Shown: positions 29,803 to 38,036, counted from the first letter of the stretch. The stretch is 64,000 bases of DNA from Arthrobacter burdickii (GCF_030433645.1 NZ_JAROCG010000001.1:744001-808000); one strand, 5' to 3'. Numbers and translations: made by a program. The notes: generated by a model not told the origin, from the sequence alone.

Positions 29803-31179
29803 GTGTCCCTGGCACATGCAGATTCATCACCGGACACTCGTACCCCGGAATTCTCACGTACGCCTCCCCAGGACCTCGTCGCCGAGCAGTCCGTCCTGGG
29901 CGGGATGATGCTTTCCAAGGATGCAATCGCCGACTGCGTGGAGGTGCTTCGCGGCATCGACTTCTACCGGCCCGCGCATGAGAGCATCTACGAGGCCATC
30001 ATCGACCTCTACGGCCGCGGGGAGCCGGCCGACGCCGTCACCGTCTCGGACGAGCTGACCAAGCGGGGAGAGATTTCCCGCATCGGCGGGCCTGCGTACC
30101 TCCACACGCTGATCCAGTCCGTTCCCACCGCGGCGAATGCCGGCTTCTACGCCGAGATCGTGCGTGAACGGGCCGTCCTTCGCCGGCTCGTCGACGCGGG
30201 CACGAAGATCGTCCAGCTCGGCTACTCCAACGACGGCGAGGTGGACGATCTCGTCAACGCCGCACAGGCCGAGGTGTACGCGGTCGCCGAGCGCCGCACG
30301 GCTGAGGACTACGTCGCGCTCAAGGACATCATCGAGGGCACCGTCGACGAGATCGAGTCGGCCGGCCATCGCGGCGAGGGCATGACCGGCGTCCCCACAG
30401 GATTCTACGAACTCGACGAGCTGACCCAGGGGCTGCATGGTGGCCAGATGATCGTCGTCGCAGCTCGTCCCGCCATGGGTAAGTCGACCTTCGCCCTGGA
30501 CTGGGCGCGCTCGGCGGCCATCAAGCACAACATGACCACCGTCTTCTTCTCGCTCGAGATGGGCCGCAACGAGATTGCGATGCGCCTGCTGTCCGCCGAG
30601 GCCACCATCGGCCTGCAGGACCTGCGCAAGGGCACCATCAAGGACGAGCAGTGGGGCAAGATCGCCACGACGATGGGCCGCATGAACGACGCGCCCCTGT
30701 TCATCGACGACAGCCCGAACATGTCCCTCATGGAGATCCGAGCCAAGTGCCGGCGGCTCAAGCAGCGGCACGACCTCAAGCTCGTAGTGCTGGACTACCT
30801 CCAGCTGATGTCATCGGGCAAGCGCGTCGAGTCCCGCCAGCAGGAAGTCTCCGAGTTCTCGCGAGCACTGAAGCTGCTGGCCAAGGAACTCAACGTGCCG
30901 GTCGTCGCGCTCTCACAGCTGAACCGTGGCTCCGAGCAGCGGACGGACAAGCGCCCGCAGGTCTCCGATCTCCGCGAGTCCGGCTCGATCGAGCAGGACG
31001 CCGATATGGTCATCCTGCTCCACCGCGACGACGTGTACGACAAGGAATCGGCCCGTGCCGGCGAGGCCGATGTGATCGTGGCCAAGCACCGTAACGGGCC
31101 CACCAAGACCCTCGTGGTCGGTTTCCAGGGCCACTACTCACGGTTCAACAACATGGCCGCGGACGGCGGGGGCTACTAG
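29803..31179 (+). CDS. dnaB: Replicative DNA helicase
   Basis: The 458-residue protein has the DnaB N-terminal domain (VAEQSVLGGMMLS at about 27) and the RecA-like helicase domain with Walker A ARPAMGKSTFALDWARS near residue 221, Walker B LVVLDYLQLM and QVSDLRESGSIEQDAD. It unwinds DNA at the replication fork as a hexamer. The GTG start follows agcaggagaaagg. The length is normal, so there is no intein, unlike some actinobacterial dnaB genes. The stop overlaps the convergent MarR gene by four bases. Confidence 0.97.
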   Translation: MSLAHADSSPDTRTPEFSRTPPQDLVAEQSVLGGMMLSKDAIADCVEVLRGIDFYRPAHESIYEAIIDLYGRGEPADAVTVSDELTKRGEISRIGGPAYLHTLIQSVPTAANAGFYAEIVRERAVLRRLVDAGTKIVQLGYSNDGEVDDLVNAAQAEVYAVAERRTAEDYVALKDIIEGTVDEIESAGHRGEGMTGVPTGFYELDELTQGLHGGQMIVVAARPAMGKSTFALDWARSAAIKHNMTTVFFSLEMGRNEIAMRLLSAEATIGLQDLRKGTIKDEQWGKIATTMGRMNDAPLFIDDSPNMSLMEIRAKCRRLKQRHDLKLVVLDYLQLMSSGKRVESRQQEVSEFSRALKLLAKELNVPVVALSQLNRGSEQRTDKRPQVSDLRESGSIEQDADMVILLHRDDVYDKESARAGEADVIVAKHRNGPTKTLVVGFQGHYSRFNNMAADGGGY

Positions 31180-31598
31180 TCCTTTTTCGGCCCGAGTTCG
31201 TTGATGACCGTCTTCAGGCGGTCGCGCAGGTCTTCGGAGGCAAGGCCGTCCTCGGACATCAGCTCGTGCTCGATGTTCTTCGCCCGTTCAAGCGCCTTCA
31301 GCCCCGCAGAGGTGATGGTGATGCGCTGGCTGCGGCGATCTGCTGTGTTGCGCAGCCGAGTCACGAGCCCGCGCTTCTCGAGGCGGTCCAGGGTCCGTCC
31401 AACGGTCTGTGCCTGGACGTGGACCAGTTGCGCCAGGCGCACGCCTGTCAGGGTGCCCTCGCGTTCGAGAACGCCGAGGGTCGTCAGGCCGGCGTGCGTG
31501 ATGCCGATGCTCAGGAGCTTCTCGTTCCATGAGTGCTCGACGAGGCGGGCCGCGGTCGTGAGCAGGCGGCTGGTCGACCAATCGTTTAACTCCGGCAC
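31176..31598 (-). CDS. MarR-family transcriptional regulator (paralogue 2)
   Basis: The 140-residue winged-helix protein is about 60 percent identical by eye to the MarR protein encoded at 8569-9012. The shared blocks are WSTSRLLTTAARLV, IGITHAG with TTLGVL, VHVQAQT and DRRSQRITIT. It converges on dnaB. It is the only dedicated DNA-binding regulator recognised at the edge of the stress island that follows, so it is a candidate regulator of that island. That link is inference. Confidence 0.93.
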   Translation of the reverse strand: MPELNDWSTSRLLTTAARLVEHSWNEKLLSIGITHAGLTTLGVLEREGTLTGVRLAQLVHVQAQTVGRTLDRLEKRGLVTRLRNTADRRSQRITITSAGLKALERAKNIEHELMSEDGLASEDLRDRLKTVINELGPKKD

Positions 31599-31781
31599 GA
31601 TGGCGTGTCCTTCCTCGGTTGTACGCGGTGGATGCGCTTGTTCCTACTACTTACTCTAGACAATTTCGCCCGAAATAGACAGCAGGCTTATTATCGTGTG
31701 AATTGGGGGGCGATGGCATTCTCTGCCATTTCCTGGGCGCGACGGCGGGGCCGGAGCGGGTGCCGGCCGACCGAGGACGAC

Positions 31782-31812
31782 GAAGGGCCCGGAGCCATGC
31801 CCCGGGCCCTTC
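31782..31812 (-). terminator. Terminator after the PRC-barrel gene
   Basis: An 11-bp perfect stem (31782-31792 with 31802-31812) lies 16 bases beyond the stop of the PRC-barrel/DUF2382 gene, reading on the minus strand. The rest of the 230-base gap before the MarR gene start contains an AT-rich promoter-like stretch (about 31645-31695) probably serving that MarR gene. Confidence 0.75.
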
Positions 31813-31828
31813 ATCGTTCACATTGTGC

Positions 31829-32803
31829 TTAGAGGTTGTTGCCTCGGCGGGTGTCGTCCCCGAGGTCGTTGCCTCGGCGGGTGTCATCTGCGCCGTCGAC
31901 CTCGATCTCTTCCTTGCGGACCTCACCGTTGACCGTCTCGTTCGTGGTCACGGTCTCCTTGTCGAGGCGTACGCGCTCGACCGGGACAGTTTCCTTCTCG
32001 ACGACGGGGCGCTCGGCGTGGAGGGTCACTTCGTGCTCTTCCTCGCTGATGTCCGGGCCGGCGTAGGCCTCGCCGCGGTTGGCCTCCGTGATGGGCTCGC
32101 GCTCGATGCGGACTTCCTCGTGGCTGACGGGAACGGTCTGGGTGACGTTCTCGGTGACCACGTACTTGCGCAGGCGGGCGCGGCCGACTTCACGGCGTTC
32201 CGTTCCGACGTGCAGCTGCTCTTCGGAGCGCGTCATTGCTTCGTCGGTGGTCGGGCCGGACGTGTCGTGGCCGACGGCGCCGCGCCCGGTGGTGCCGGTC
32301 GTGGCCGTGTCGGTGTCCGTCAGGCCTGAGTGGCGGCCGGAGGTGGTGTCGATGTCGACATCGCGGTCACCCTGTCCGGCGAAGCCGGTAGTGCCCGTGG
32401 TGCCGGTCGTCGTCGTGTCGGAGTAGGTGCCCGTGTTGGTGCCCGTGTTGGTGCCCGTGTTGGTGCCCGTGTTGGTGTCGGTGCCGCCGCCGATTTCGTA
32501 GTGGCGGTAGAGGCGATCCTCTTCCTCCGGGCTCAGGTTGCCGTCGGTCTCGATCCGGGGGGCATCCTTCACCTGGTGCTTGGTGTAGGGCACGCGGACG
32601 TCATGGCCTGCGACGTCAGCGCCCTGAAGGGGAATGAAGGACTCGGACGTGCCGAACAGGCCCGTCTTCGCCGTGACCCAGCTGGGCTCACCGGTCTGAT
32701 CGTCGAGGTAGACCTGGCCGATGGAGCCGATCTTCTCTCCGTCAGAACCGAGGACATTGCCGCCGTTGCCGAGCAGGGTATCGATGTGTTCCTGGGTAAT
32801 CAT
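31829..32803 (-). CDS. PRC-barrel and DUF2382 (YsnF/AvaK-type) stress protein
   Basis: The 324-residue protein has an N-terminal PRC-barrel (about 1-85: GSDGEKIGSIGQVYLDDQTG and WVTAKTGLFGTSESFIPL) and a C-terminal DUF2382 domain (about 195-310: LRKYVVTENVTQTVPVSHEE and ERPVVEKETVPVERVRLDKE). A Thr/Gly-rich spacer with a fourfold TNTG repeat joins them. At the C-terminus a DDTRRGN unit is repeated twice. DUF2382 proteins such as B. subtilis YsnF are general-stress proteins. No signal peptide is seen. The start codon is followed upstream by the dyad sites at 32904-32938. Confidence 0.9.
   Translation of the reverse strand: MITQEHIDTLLGNGGNVLGSDGEKIGSIGQVYLDDQTGEPSWVTAKTGLFGTSESFIPLQGADVAGHDVRVPYTKHQVKDAPRIETDGNLSPEEEDRLYRHYEIGGGTDTNTGTNTGTNTGTNTGTYSDTTTTGTTGTTGFAGQGDRDVDIDTTSGRHSGLTDTDTATTGTTGRGAVGHDTSGPTTDEAMTRSEEQLHVGTERREVGRARLRKYVVTENVTQTVPVSHEEVRIEREPITEANRGEAYAGPDISEEEHEVTLHAERPVVEKETVPVERVRLDKETVTTNETVNGEVRKEEIEVDGADDTRRGNDLGDDTRRGNNL
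32427..32474 (-). repeat. Four tandem 12-bp repeats in the linker of the PRC/DUF2382 gene
   Basis: Four identical gtgcccgtgttg units run without interruption from 32427 to 32474, encoding TNTG repeats on the minus strand. Slippage here would change linker length without shifting the frame. Confidence 0.9.
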
Positions 32804-32903
32804 TTCCTTCTCCTTCTGAGTAATCTCACTGCGAGGGGTATGGAATTCTCGGCTGTAGGTTCCGCCGGGACCGGAGTCCCTGGCGAACCACCGGCCTCTA
32901 GAG

Positions 32904-32938
32904 TAAGCACACTTAGTAGTTAATTGGAAGCAGGCTTA
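32904..32938. promoter_or_regulatory. Two (T/G)AAG-N4-CTTA dyads in a divergent promoter region
   Basis: TAAGCACACTTA (32904-32915) and GAAGCAGGCTTA (32927-32938) lie 23 bases apart, start to start, in the 335-base gap between the PRC-barrel gene (leftward) and the small gene at 33139 (rightward). The same pattern recurs upstream of the DUF3618 operon, Mn-catalase and redox-enzyme genes. The rest of this gap shows nothing else I recognise. Confidence 0.6.
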
Positions 32939-33138
32939 GCGTTTCTCTTGAAATCCACAGCCGTAATCCCGCGTTTCCAAGCACCGGACGAGCGCCCGCA
33001 CAGGGCGGCTTTGCCGGCCTCGAGAGCTTCCGTACAATGGCCGGAAGGTCCAGCCACCGGCCGAACATCCTGCTGGATGACGCGATATGCCCGCTTGGGC
33101 ATGTGTCGCGCGTCGCTCACGTCACCGGAAGGCGCCCC

Positions 33139-33522
33139 ATGGCAGCCGCACGTCCCCCTCATATCAATCAGGTCATGATCGCCGCCGCGGATCTCGAGAA
33201 CGCCGAATTCGAGCGTGACCGGCTCGCGATGGTGTGCGGCGCGGCCATCCGGCTGGCCCTCGCCGACGGACATACCATCGCCCAGATCGCCCAAGCGGCG
33301 ACCATGACCGAGAACGACGTGCGACGCCTGGCGGAGGCGTTGCCGGACGCCCTGGCCCAGCCAGCGGACCTTGTCGTCCTGCCAGGGCTCGCAGGGGGCC
33401 ACGATGCCGCCCTGATCGGCCTTTACCCGTCCATGCTGGACATCGTGCCCTTCGAAGCGGACGCCGCGGCCCGCGAGGAGCTTGTCAGGGATGCCCCCCG
33501 GGAGCCGGATGCCGCGCTCTGA
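33139..33522 (+). CDS. Small protein with possible helix-turn-helix
   Basis: The frame is open from 33037, but ATG at 33139 with ggaagg eight bases before it is the better start, giving 127 residues. A helix-turn-helix-like segment (GHTIAQIAQAATMTENDVRR, about residues 46-65) is visible; the remainder is an Ala/Leu-rich helical and turn region. It has no recognised family. It overlaps the next gene by 14 bases, so the two are probably translated together. A regulator role is possible from the HTH alone. Confidence 0.6.
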   Translation: MAAARPPHINQVMIAAADLENAEFERDRLAMVCGAAIRLALADGHTIAQIAQAATMTENDVRRLAEALPDALAQPADLVVLPGLAGGHDAALIGLYPSMLDIVPFEADAAAREELVRDAPREPDAAL

Positions 33523-34096
33523 CGCTTCAGCCGGGTCGGAGAGGGGCAGGGTGGCGCTGCTCATCATCGACATGCAGAACGCCTTCTTCGAGGACGAGGT
33601 CCTCGCCGGCGCCCAGGAAGCCCTGGTGGGCGCCTGCAACGCCCTGATCGACGCCGCACAGCGAGGGAGGGCGCCGGTGCTGGTGGCCCGCACCGAACAC
33701 CTCCCGGACCGCTCGACGTGGACGGTCTCCATGCTCGATGACGACCAGGGGTTCATCTTCCGGGGGACGCACCAGGCGGACGCCGTCGAGGGCCTCCGCG
33801 TCGGAGGGCTCGAGACCGTGACGAAGACCCGCGACAGTGCCTTCTTCGGCACGGACCTCGCGGAGCGCCTCCGGGGCTACGGCGTGGAGCGGCTCGTCCT
33901 CGCCGGCGTCTCCACCCACAACTGCGTGGCGCACACGGGCGCCGATGCTTTCGCGCACGACTTCCGTGTCAGCTACGTACTCGACGCCATCGGCAGCACC
34001 AACGCGCAGTACGCGGCTGCGATGCTCGAGATCCTGTCCGTGGAGTACCGGCAGGCGGTCATCAGCCGGTCGGAAGCGGAGGCGCTCCTCACCTGA
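33509..34096 (+). CDS. Cysteine hydrolase, isochorismatase family
   Basis: The 195-residue protein has the family triad: Asp in LLIIDMQNAFF, Lys in TKTRDSAFFGTDL and Cys in GVSTHNCVAHTG. Starts at 33482 (TTG), 33491 and 33509 (ATG) are possible; 33509 sits five bases after gggag and just inside the preceding gene. Family members hydrolyse isochorismate, nicotinamide or related amides; the substrate is not readable. A strong terminator follows at 34168. Confidence 0.9.
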   Translation: MPRSDASAGSERGRVALLIIDMQNAFFEDEVLAGAQEALVGACNALIDAAQRGRAPVLVARTEHLPDRSTWTVSMLDDDQGFIFRGTHQADAVEGLRVGGLETVTKTRDSAFFGTDLAERLRGYGVERLVLAGVSTHNCVAHTGADAFAHDFRVSYVLDAIGSTNAQYAAAMLEILSVEYRQAVISRSEAEALLT

Positions 34097-34167
34097 TAGG
34101 TGACGCCTCGCCGCTCGCCCTGACGGACGCGGGAACTGGCGGAACCGGGAACTGGCGGAACCGCTAA

Positions 34168-34207
34168 CGACGGAAGCCACCGGAACGAATCCCGGTGGCT
34201 TCCGTCG
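34168..34207. terminator. Bidirectional terminator with preceding 16-bp direct repeat
   Basis: A perfect 16-bp stem (34168-34183 with 34192-34207) with an 8-base loop separates the convergent cysteine-hydrolase and DUF3618 genes. Just before it (about 34131-34162) the unit gggaactggcggaacc occurs twice in tandem. Confidence 0.85.
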
Positions 34208-34222
34208 TCTGTACCTCGTAGG

Positions 34223-34918
34223 TCAGCTCTGCTTGACGTTCGACGTGGCGTCCTGGGCGCGGCCCTTGACGTGGCCGGCGGCCTGCTGACCCTCGTCCTT
34301 CACGGTCTGCACCGAATCGGTGGCCGACTCCTTCACGGACTGGACGGCGTCCTGCACCGGCTCCTTCACGTCCTCCACGATCTGCTTGGCGGCCTCTGTG
34401 ACCTTCTCCTTCAGGGGCGCCGCCTGCTCCTTGAGCTGGGATGCCGCCTCCTGCTCCTTCTGGCTGGCCGGAATGAGGGACGCAACGAGCAGGCCGGCGC
34501 CGAAGGCGATCAGGCCGGCTGCGAGCGGGTTACCTGCAGCCTTGCTGGTGAGCTGGTGCGGAGCATTCTGGACGGCGTGTCCCGCGTGGGCGGCCTTGTC
34601 CTTGGCGGTGCCGGCGGCCGACTGGGCGGTACCCTTCCCGCTGCCGGCCGTGCTCCTGACGCTGTCCTTGACGTCGCCAGCCCTGCCGGTCACGGAGTCC
34701 TTGACATCTTCCGCCTTGCCCATAACGGAGTCCTTGACGTCCTCGGCCTTGCCCATGACGGTCTCCTTCACGTTGCTGAAGCTGGTCTTGACCTTCTCGG
34801 TCTGGCGGTGCGCGATATTTGCGGGATTCACCTTGTCTGCCACGGCGTCGACGTTGGTGCCCAGTTCCTCGCGGGTGCGTTCGATATCTGCGCGGATCTC
34901 TTCTGGTGTCTGGCTCAT
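34223..34918 (-). CDS. DUF3618 domain protein with LEA-like 11-residue repeats
   Basis: The 231-residue protein starts with the DUF3618 motif PEEIRADIERTREELGTNVD. Next come three MGKAEDVKDSV-type 11-residue repeats (about 55-90), resembling late-embryogenesis-abundant amphipathic repeats. A hydrophobic helix follows (NPLAAGLIAFGAGLLVASL, about 130-150), then a long Lys/Glu/Gln helical tail. It is probably a membrane-associated envelope-stress protein. It is the last gene of a three-gene operon; its start overlaps the stop of the holin-like gene by four bases. Confidence 0.88.
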   Translation of the reverse strand: MSQTPEEIRADIERTREELGTNVDAVADKVNPANIAHRQTEKVKTSFSNVKETVMGKAEDVKDSVMGKAEDVKDSVTGRAGDVKDSVRSTAGSGKGTAQSAAGTAKDKAAHAGHAVQNAPHQLTSKAAGNPLAAGLIAFGAGLLVASLIPASQKEQEAASQLKEQAAPLKEKVTEAAKQIVEDVKEPVQDAVQSVKESATDSVQTVKDEGQQAAGHVKGRAQDATSNVKQS

Positions 34919-35367
34919 CGTGTCTGCTCACCTGGTTTCAGTGTCGGCGGGATCTCTTTGACGGTCTCCGCTGTCTGGGGGAGACCCTTGACCTGCTGCA
35001 TTTCCTTCTTGCCCCTGGATGCCAGCACCGCGGCGATGATGCCCCAGATGACGGCGACGATGACGGCGGCCCAGCCGAGGGGCATGAGTGCGCCGAGGCC
35101 CCACATCAGGGCAAGGGACAGGAACAGGAGGACGAAGTGACCTCCGACCGCTGCGCCGGCGTACATGCCGGCACCTTTTCCGGCCTTCTTCGCCGATTCC
35201 GTGGCTTCGGCTTTCGCCAGAGCCACTTCCTGGCGCATGAGCTTGGAGAGGTCCTTCGTCACCTCCCCGAGGAGTTCGCCCACCGAGGCGTTGGCGGAGC
35301 GCTGCTCGGCCTCCGTCGGCAGGGGTGCGGCGGCCTGGTGGGCGCCGCCGGTGTATGCCTCAGCCAT
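34915..35367 (-). CDS. Phage-holin-superfamily (DUF1469) membrane protein
   Basis: The 150-residue protein has an amphipathic N-terminal helix (SVGELLGEVTKDLSKLMRQE), the conserved VALAKAEATESAKKAGKGAG stretch and two transmembrane helices (about 75-95 and 99-118). It is the Actinobacteria_Holin-X/DUF1469 type. Despite the name these are chromosomal envelope proteins, commonly next to DUF3618 genes as here; no phage genes are nearby. It overlaps both neighbours by a few bases, so the three are translationally coupled. Confidence 0.9.
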   Translation of the reverse strand: MAEAYTGGAHQAAAPLPTEAEQRSANASVGELLGEVTKDLSKLMRQEVALAKAEATESAKKAGKGAGMYAGAAVGGHFVLLFLSLALMWGLGALMPLGWAAVIVAVIWGIIAAVLASRGKKEMQQVKGLPQTAETVKEIPPTLKPGEQTR

Positions 35368-36203
35368 CAGCGCAGGCTCCCGTCATTCGGCAGGGTGCCC
35401 ACGGGAGGGGTTCCCGGCGGGATGGTGGGGTAGTCGTCCGTGGGGTCGACGAACGCGGGGTTGGAACCTGCGACGTGCTGGCCGTGGGTCGCCTCACCGA
35501 AGCCGGCAGTAGCGGGGGTGCCGGTGTAGAGATCGGTTCCCGTCTCCGTGTAACCGGGGTAGGTTCCGGTCGTGGCGGTGTCGGTCGATGCGAAGTTCCG
35601 GGCGGAACCGGAGGTGGTCCCGGACTCCCGGTTGCCGGTGAACCCGCGGGTCAGGCGGCCGACGACGAGTCCCGATCCGGCCGCGATGGCGAGGAATGCT
35701 CCGGGCTTGCGGCGTGCGAAGGCCTTGACGTCCTCAAGGATGTCGGCGGCGTCGCGGCCCTCGAGCCAGCTCGCTGCCGAGTCGGTGCGCTGAGAGGCCT
35801 GCTGGACGACGCTGGATACCACGTGGTTGTCCGACTTCTCGGCGATGGACTTCAGCTCATCGGAGATGCTGCGGATGCCCTGGGTGATCTTCTGCTGCTG
35901 CGTGCCGGCCTGGTTCTTGACCTCGGAGGTCACCGTGCCCAACAGGTTCTTGGCCTGCGAGCCGGCCTCTGCAGCGACGCTCTTCGCCTCGGAGGCGGCG
36001 GTGCCGGCTACGTTCTTGGCTGCTTCCTTGCCTTCCTGGCCCACCTGCTGGGCCTGGTGCTTGGCAGCGGAAGTCTTCGATCCGGAGCTACCGCCGGCTG
36101 ATCCGGTGGTGCCGAGCTCGTGGGCGCCAAGGTCCGAAGTGGACGATTCGCTGCCTGTGGTGGAGGGAACCAGGGGATCCTGCGGCCAATTCTGCGTAGT
36201 CAT
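35367..36203 (-). CDS. Envelope-associated helical protein of the DUF3618 operon
   Basis: The frame extends to 36293, but ATG at 36203 after aggaag gives 278 residues. An N-terminal Ser/Thr/Gly-rich tail (1-65) is followed by an amphipathic helical stretch (about 65-165). Next is FARRKPGAFLAIAAGSGLVV with GRLTRG, a membrane-associated segment (about 175-200) common in proteins beside DUF3618 genes. A Thr/Gly/Pro-rich C-terminal tail completes it. It is the first gene of the operon. A TAAGCATGCTTA palindrome lies 97 bases before the start. Confidence 0.8.
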   Translation of the reverse strand: MTTQNWPQDPLVPSTTGSESSTSDLGAHELGTTGSAGGSSGSKTSAAKHQAQQVGQEGKEAAKNVAGTAASEAKSVAAEAGSQAKNLLGTVTSEVKNQAGTQQQKITQGIRSISDELKSIAEKSDNHVVSSVVQQASQRTDSAASWLEGRDAADILEDVKAFARRKPGAFLAIAAGSGLVVGRLTRGFTGNRESGTTSGSARNFASTDTATTGTYPGYTETGTDLYTGTPATAGFGEATHGQHVAGSNPAFVDPTDDYPTIPPGTPPVGTLPNDGSLR

Positions 36204-36299
36204 GGTTCTTCCTAACGTTGATATTGCCGTTAACGCGGACGCTCCATCGTGTTCTCGATGCGATGGTCCGGCATCTCGTGCTGGACTTATCACTGAAGC

Positions 36300-36311
36300 T
36301 AAGCATGCTTA
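36300..36311. promoter_or_regulatory. TAAG-N4-CTTA palindrome upstream of the DUF3618 operon
   Basis: TAAGCATGCTTA is a perfect 12-base palindrome in the 280-base gap between the divergent DUF3618 operon and Mn-catalase gene. It matches the dyads at 32904, 36357 and (one base off) 32927 and 38037. Confidence 0.6.
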
Positions 36312-36356
36312 CCTTAACTTTTGCAAGCTCTTTCGCAAGATCCCGCAACATCTAAA

Positions 36357-36368
36357 TAAGTAGACTTA
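36357..36368. promoter_or_regulatory. TAAG-N4-CTTA dyad upstream of Mn-catalase
   Basis: TAAGTAGACTTA lies 116 bases before the Mn-catalase GTG and 45 bases from the palindrome at 36312. A lone CTTAGCG half-site follows at 36395. TAGACT inside the dyad resembles a -10 element, which would let a bound repressor block the promoter. Confidence 0.55.
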
Positions 36369-36483
36369 GTATCTTCCAAAAATCCTAGTGGCGCGCTTAG
36401 CGTCGAATCAAGAGGACCTTCGCAACCGCTTCCAGAAGGAGCGGGTCCAAGTCGGCGAGGACCCTACGTGGGAGGTAGCAACC

Positions 36484-37365
36484 GTGTTTTTCCACAAGCA
36501 AGAGCTGCAGTACAAGGCCAGCCCGGACAAGCCCGACGCGGTCTACGCGCGCAAGCTGCAGGAAGTCCTCGGCGGCCAGTACGGCGAGATCACCGTGGCA
36601 CTGCAGTACAGCTTCCAGGCCTGGAACGCCCATATCCCTGGCAAATACCGTGACCTGCTCTTCGGGATCGGCGCCGAGGAGATGGGGCATGTCGAGATGC
36701 TGGCGACGATGATCGCGCAGCTCCTCGAGAAAGCGCCGCTCGGCATCACCGAGGATGCCGTACAGTCCGATCCCGCCATCGCCGCAGTAGTCGGTGGCAC
36801 CGACCTCCAGCACGCCATCGTGGCCGGAGCCGGTGCCCGACCCGTGGACAGTATGGGCAACCCCTGGCAGGGCAGCTACGTGACAGCGAGCGGCAACCTG
36901 CTCGCGGACTTCACCGCGAATGCGAACGCGGAGATGCAGGGCCGGCTGCAGGTGGCCCGCCTCTACCACATGACGGATGACCACGGCGTTCGGGACATGC
37001 TGTCCTTCCTCCTGGCACGGGACACCATGCACCAGAACCAGTGGGTGGCGGCCGCCAGGGAGCTGCAGGAATCGAAGCTCGAGGAGATGCCCGTGCCGAG
37101 CAACTTCCCGATCAAGAAGGAAGCCCGGGAGGTCTCCTACCAGTACCTCAACTTCTCGGACGGCAAGGCAGCGGCCGAGGGTCGCTGGGCCTCCGGACCG
37201 AGTCCGGACGGGAAGGGTGAGTTCACCTACCACGAGGGCCCCACCACGAGTGCGCCCATGCCGCCGGCCACCCACCCGGACTCCCGTTTCTATGGCACCA
37301 CGGAGATCCCGAACACCGTCGAGAAGATGGCCGGCACCGTGCAGGACAAGCTGAACCGCGAATAA
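36484..37365 (+). CDS. Manganese catalase
   Basis: The frame is open from 36388, but the family starts MFFHKQELQYKA. GTG at 36484 encodes exactly that and follows a strong gggaggt site by seven bases, so the protein has 293 residues. The ferritin-like helices with dimanganese ligands are visible: YGEITVALQYSFQAW (Glu), IGAEEMGHVEM (Glu, His) and MTDDHGVRDMLSFLLARDTM (His). The C-terminal half carries VSYQYLNFSDG. It disproportionates hydrogen peroxide in the cytoplasm. It faces the DUF3618 operon across a shared regulatory region and precedes a DUF4383 gene by 32 bases. Confidence 0.95.
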   Translation: MFFHKQELQYKASPDKPDAVYARKLQEVLGGQYGEITVALQYSFQAWNAHIPGKYRDLLFGIGAEEMGHVEMLATMIAQLLEKAPLGITEDAVQSDPAIAAVVGGTDLQHAIVAGAGARPVDSMGNPWQGSYVTASGNLLADFTANANAEMQGRLQVARLYHMTDDHGVRDMLSFLLARDTMHQNQWVAAARELQESKLEEMPVPSNFPIKKEAREVSYQYLNFSDGKAAAEGRWASGPSPDGKGEFTYHEGPTTSAPMPPATHPDSRFYGTTEIPNTVEKMAGTVQDKLNRE

Positions 37366-37397
37366 CCCATCGCACAACCGAGGAGAAGGAGACTGTC

Positions 37398-37859
37398 ATG
37401 ACAAATACGAATAACCGCACGGTGGAGAGTGGCCGCACCACCCTGCAGCGCGCTGCCCAAGCAGTGGGCATCGTCTTCCTGCTGGTCGGCATCCTGGGGT
37501 TCATTCCCGGAATCACCTCGAACTACAACACGATGATGTTCGCCGGACACCAGTCGGAGGCGATGCTGCTCGGGATCTTCCAGGTCTCGATCCTCCACAA
37601 CATCGTCCACCTGCTGTTCGGCATCGCCGGCGTGGCCATGTCGAGGACGGAGTCGGGGGCGCGCTCGTACCTCCTCGGTGGCGGAATCATCTACGCCATC
37701 CTGTGGCTCTACGGACTCGTGATCGGCCAGGAGTCGTCGGCCAATTTCGTCCCGGTGAACACCGCGGACGACTGGCTGCACTTCCTGCTGGCTGTCGGCA
37801 TGATCGGCCTGGCCCTCGCGCTCGGTCGCCGCGACCGCTCCGCCACGCGCCGCGCCTGA
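37398..37859 (+). CDS. DUF4383 integral membrane protein
   Basis: The 153-residue protein has four transmembrane helices, with the DUF4383 motifs LVGILGFIPGIT and LGIFQVSILHNIVHLLFGIAG and a C-terminal TADDWLHFLLAVGMIGLAL. The function is unknown; such genes often lie among stress genes of actinobacteria. It is 32 bases after the Mn-catalase gene behind an aaggag site, so the two are probably one transcript. Confidence 0.9.
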   Translation: MTNTNNRTVESGRTTLQRAAQAVGIVFLLVGILGFIPGITSNYNTMMFAGHQSEAMLLGIFQVSILHNIVHLLFGIAGVAMSRTESGARSYLLGGGIIYAILWLYGLVIGQESSANFVPVNTADDWLHFLLAVGMIGLALALGRRDRSATRRA

Positions 37860-37937
37860 CCCGGACATCCGCCCCGTGGGCGGGAGTCCGGTGTGCGGCA
37901 CCTTGAATCCGCACGTGGAGTACGGCACATCGAGTAC

Positions 37938-37998
37938 CGCACGACGACGCCGGATCGTGGGCACCTTCGGGTGTTCATCGGTCCGGCGTCGTCGTGCG
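37938..37998. repeat. Long inverted repeat in an intergenic gap
   Basis: A 17-bp perfect stem (37938-37954 with 37982-37998) around a 27-base loop lies between the DUF4383 and redox-enzyme genes. No T-run follows. It could be a terminator acting with Rho, an mRNA stabiliser or a protein site. Confidence 0.75.
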
Positions 37999-38036
37999 CG
38001 GCAGTCCCGGCGGCGGGCACCACGACGCACGAAAGC

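Noticed and set aside
32427-32474. Short direct repeats as a CRISPR array
   Set aside because: Units are only 12 bp, contiguous with no spacers, and lie inside a coding region encoding a TNTG linker.
34915-35367. Holin-like gene as evidence for a prophage
   Set aside because: The DUF1469 family is chromosomal and sits in a DUF3618 operon; no integrase, capsid, portal or lysin gene is nearby.
36388-36483. Upstream GTG (36388) as Mn-catalase start
   Set aside because: The family begins MFFHKQ, encoded at 36484 behind a gggaggt site. The extra 32 residues would be atypical.
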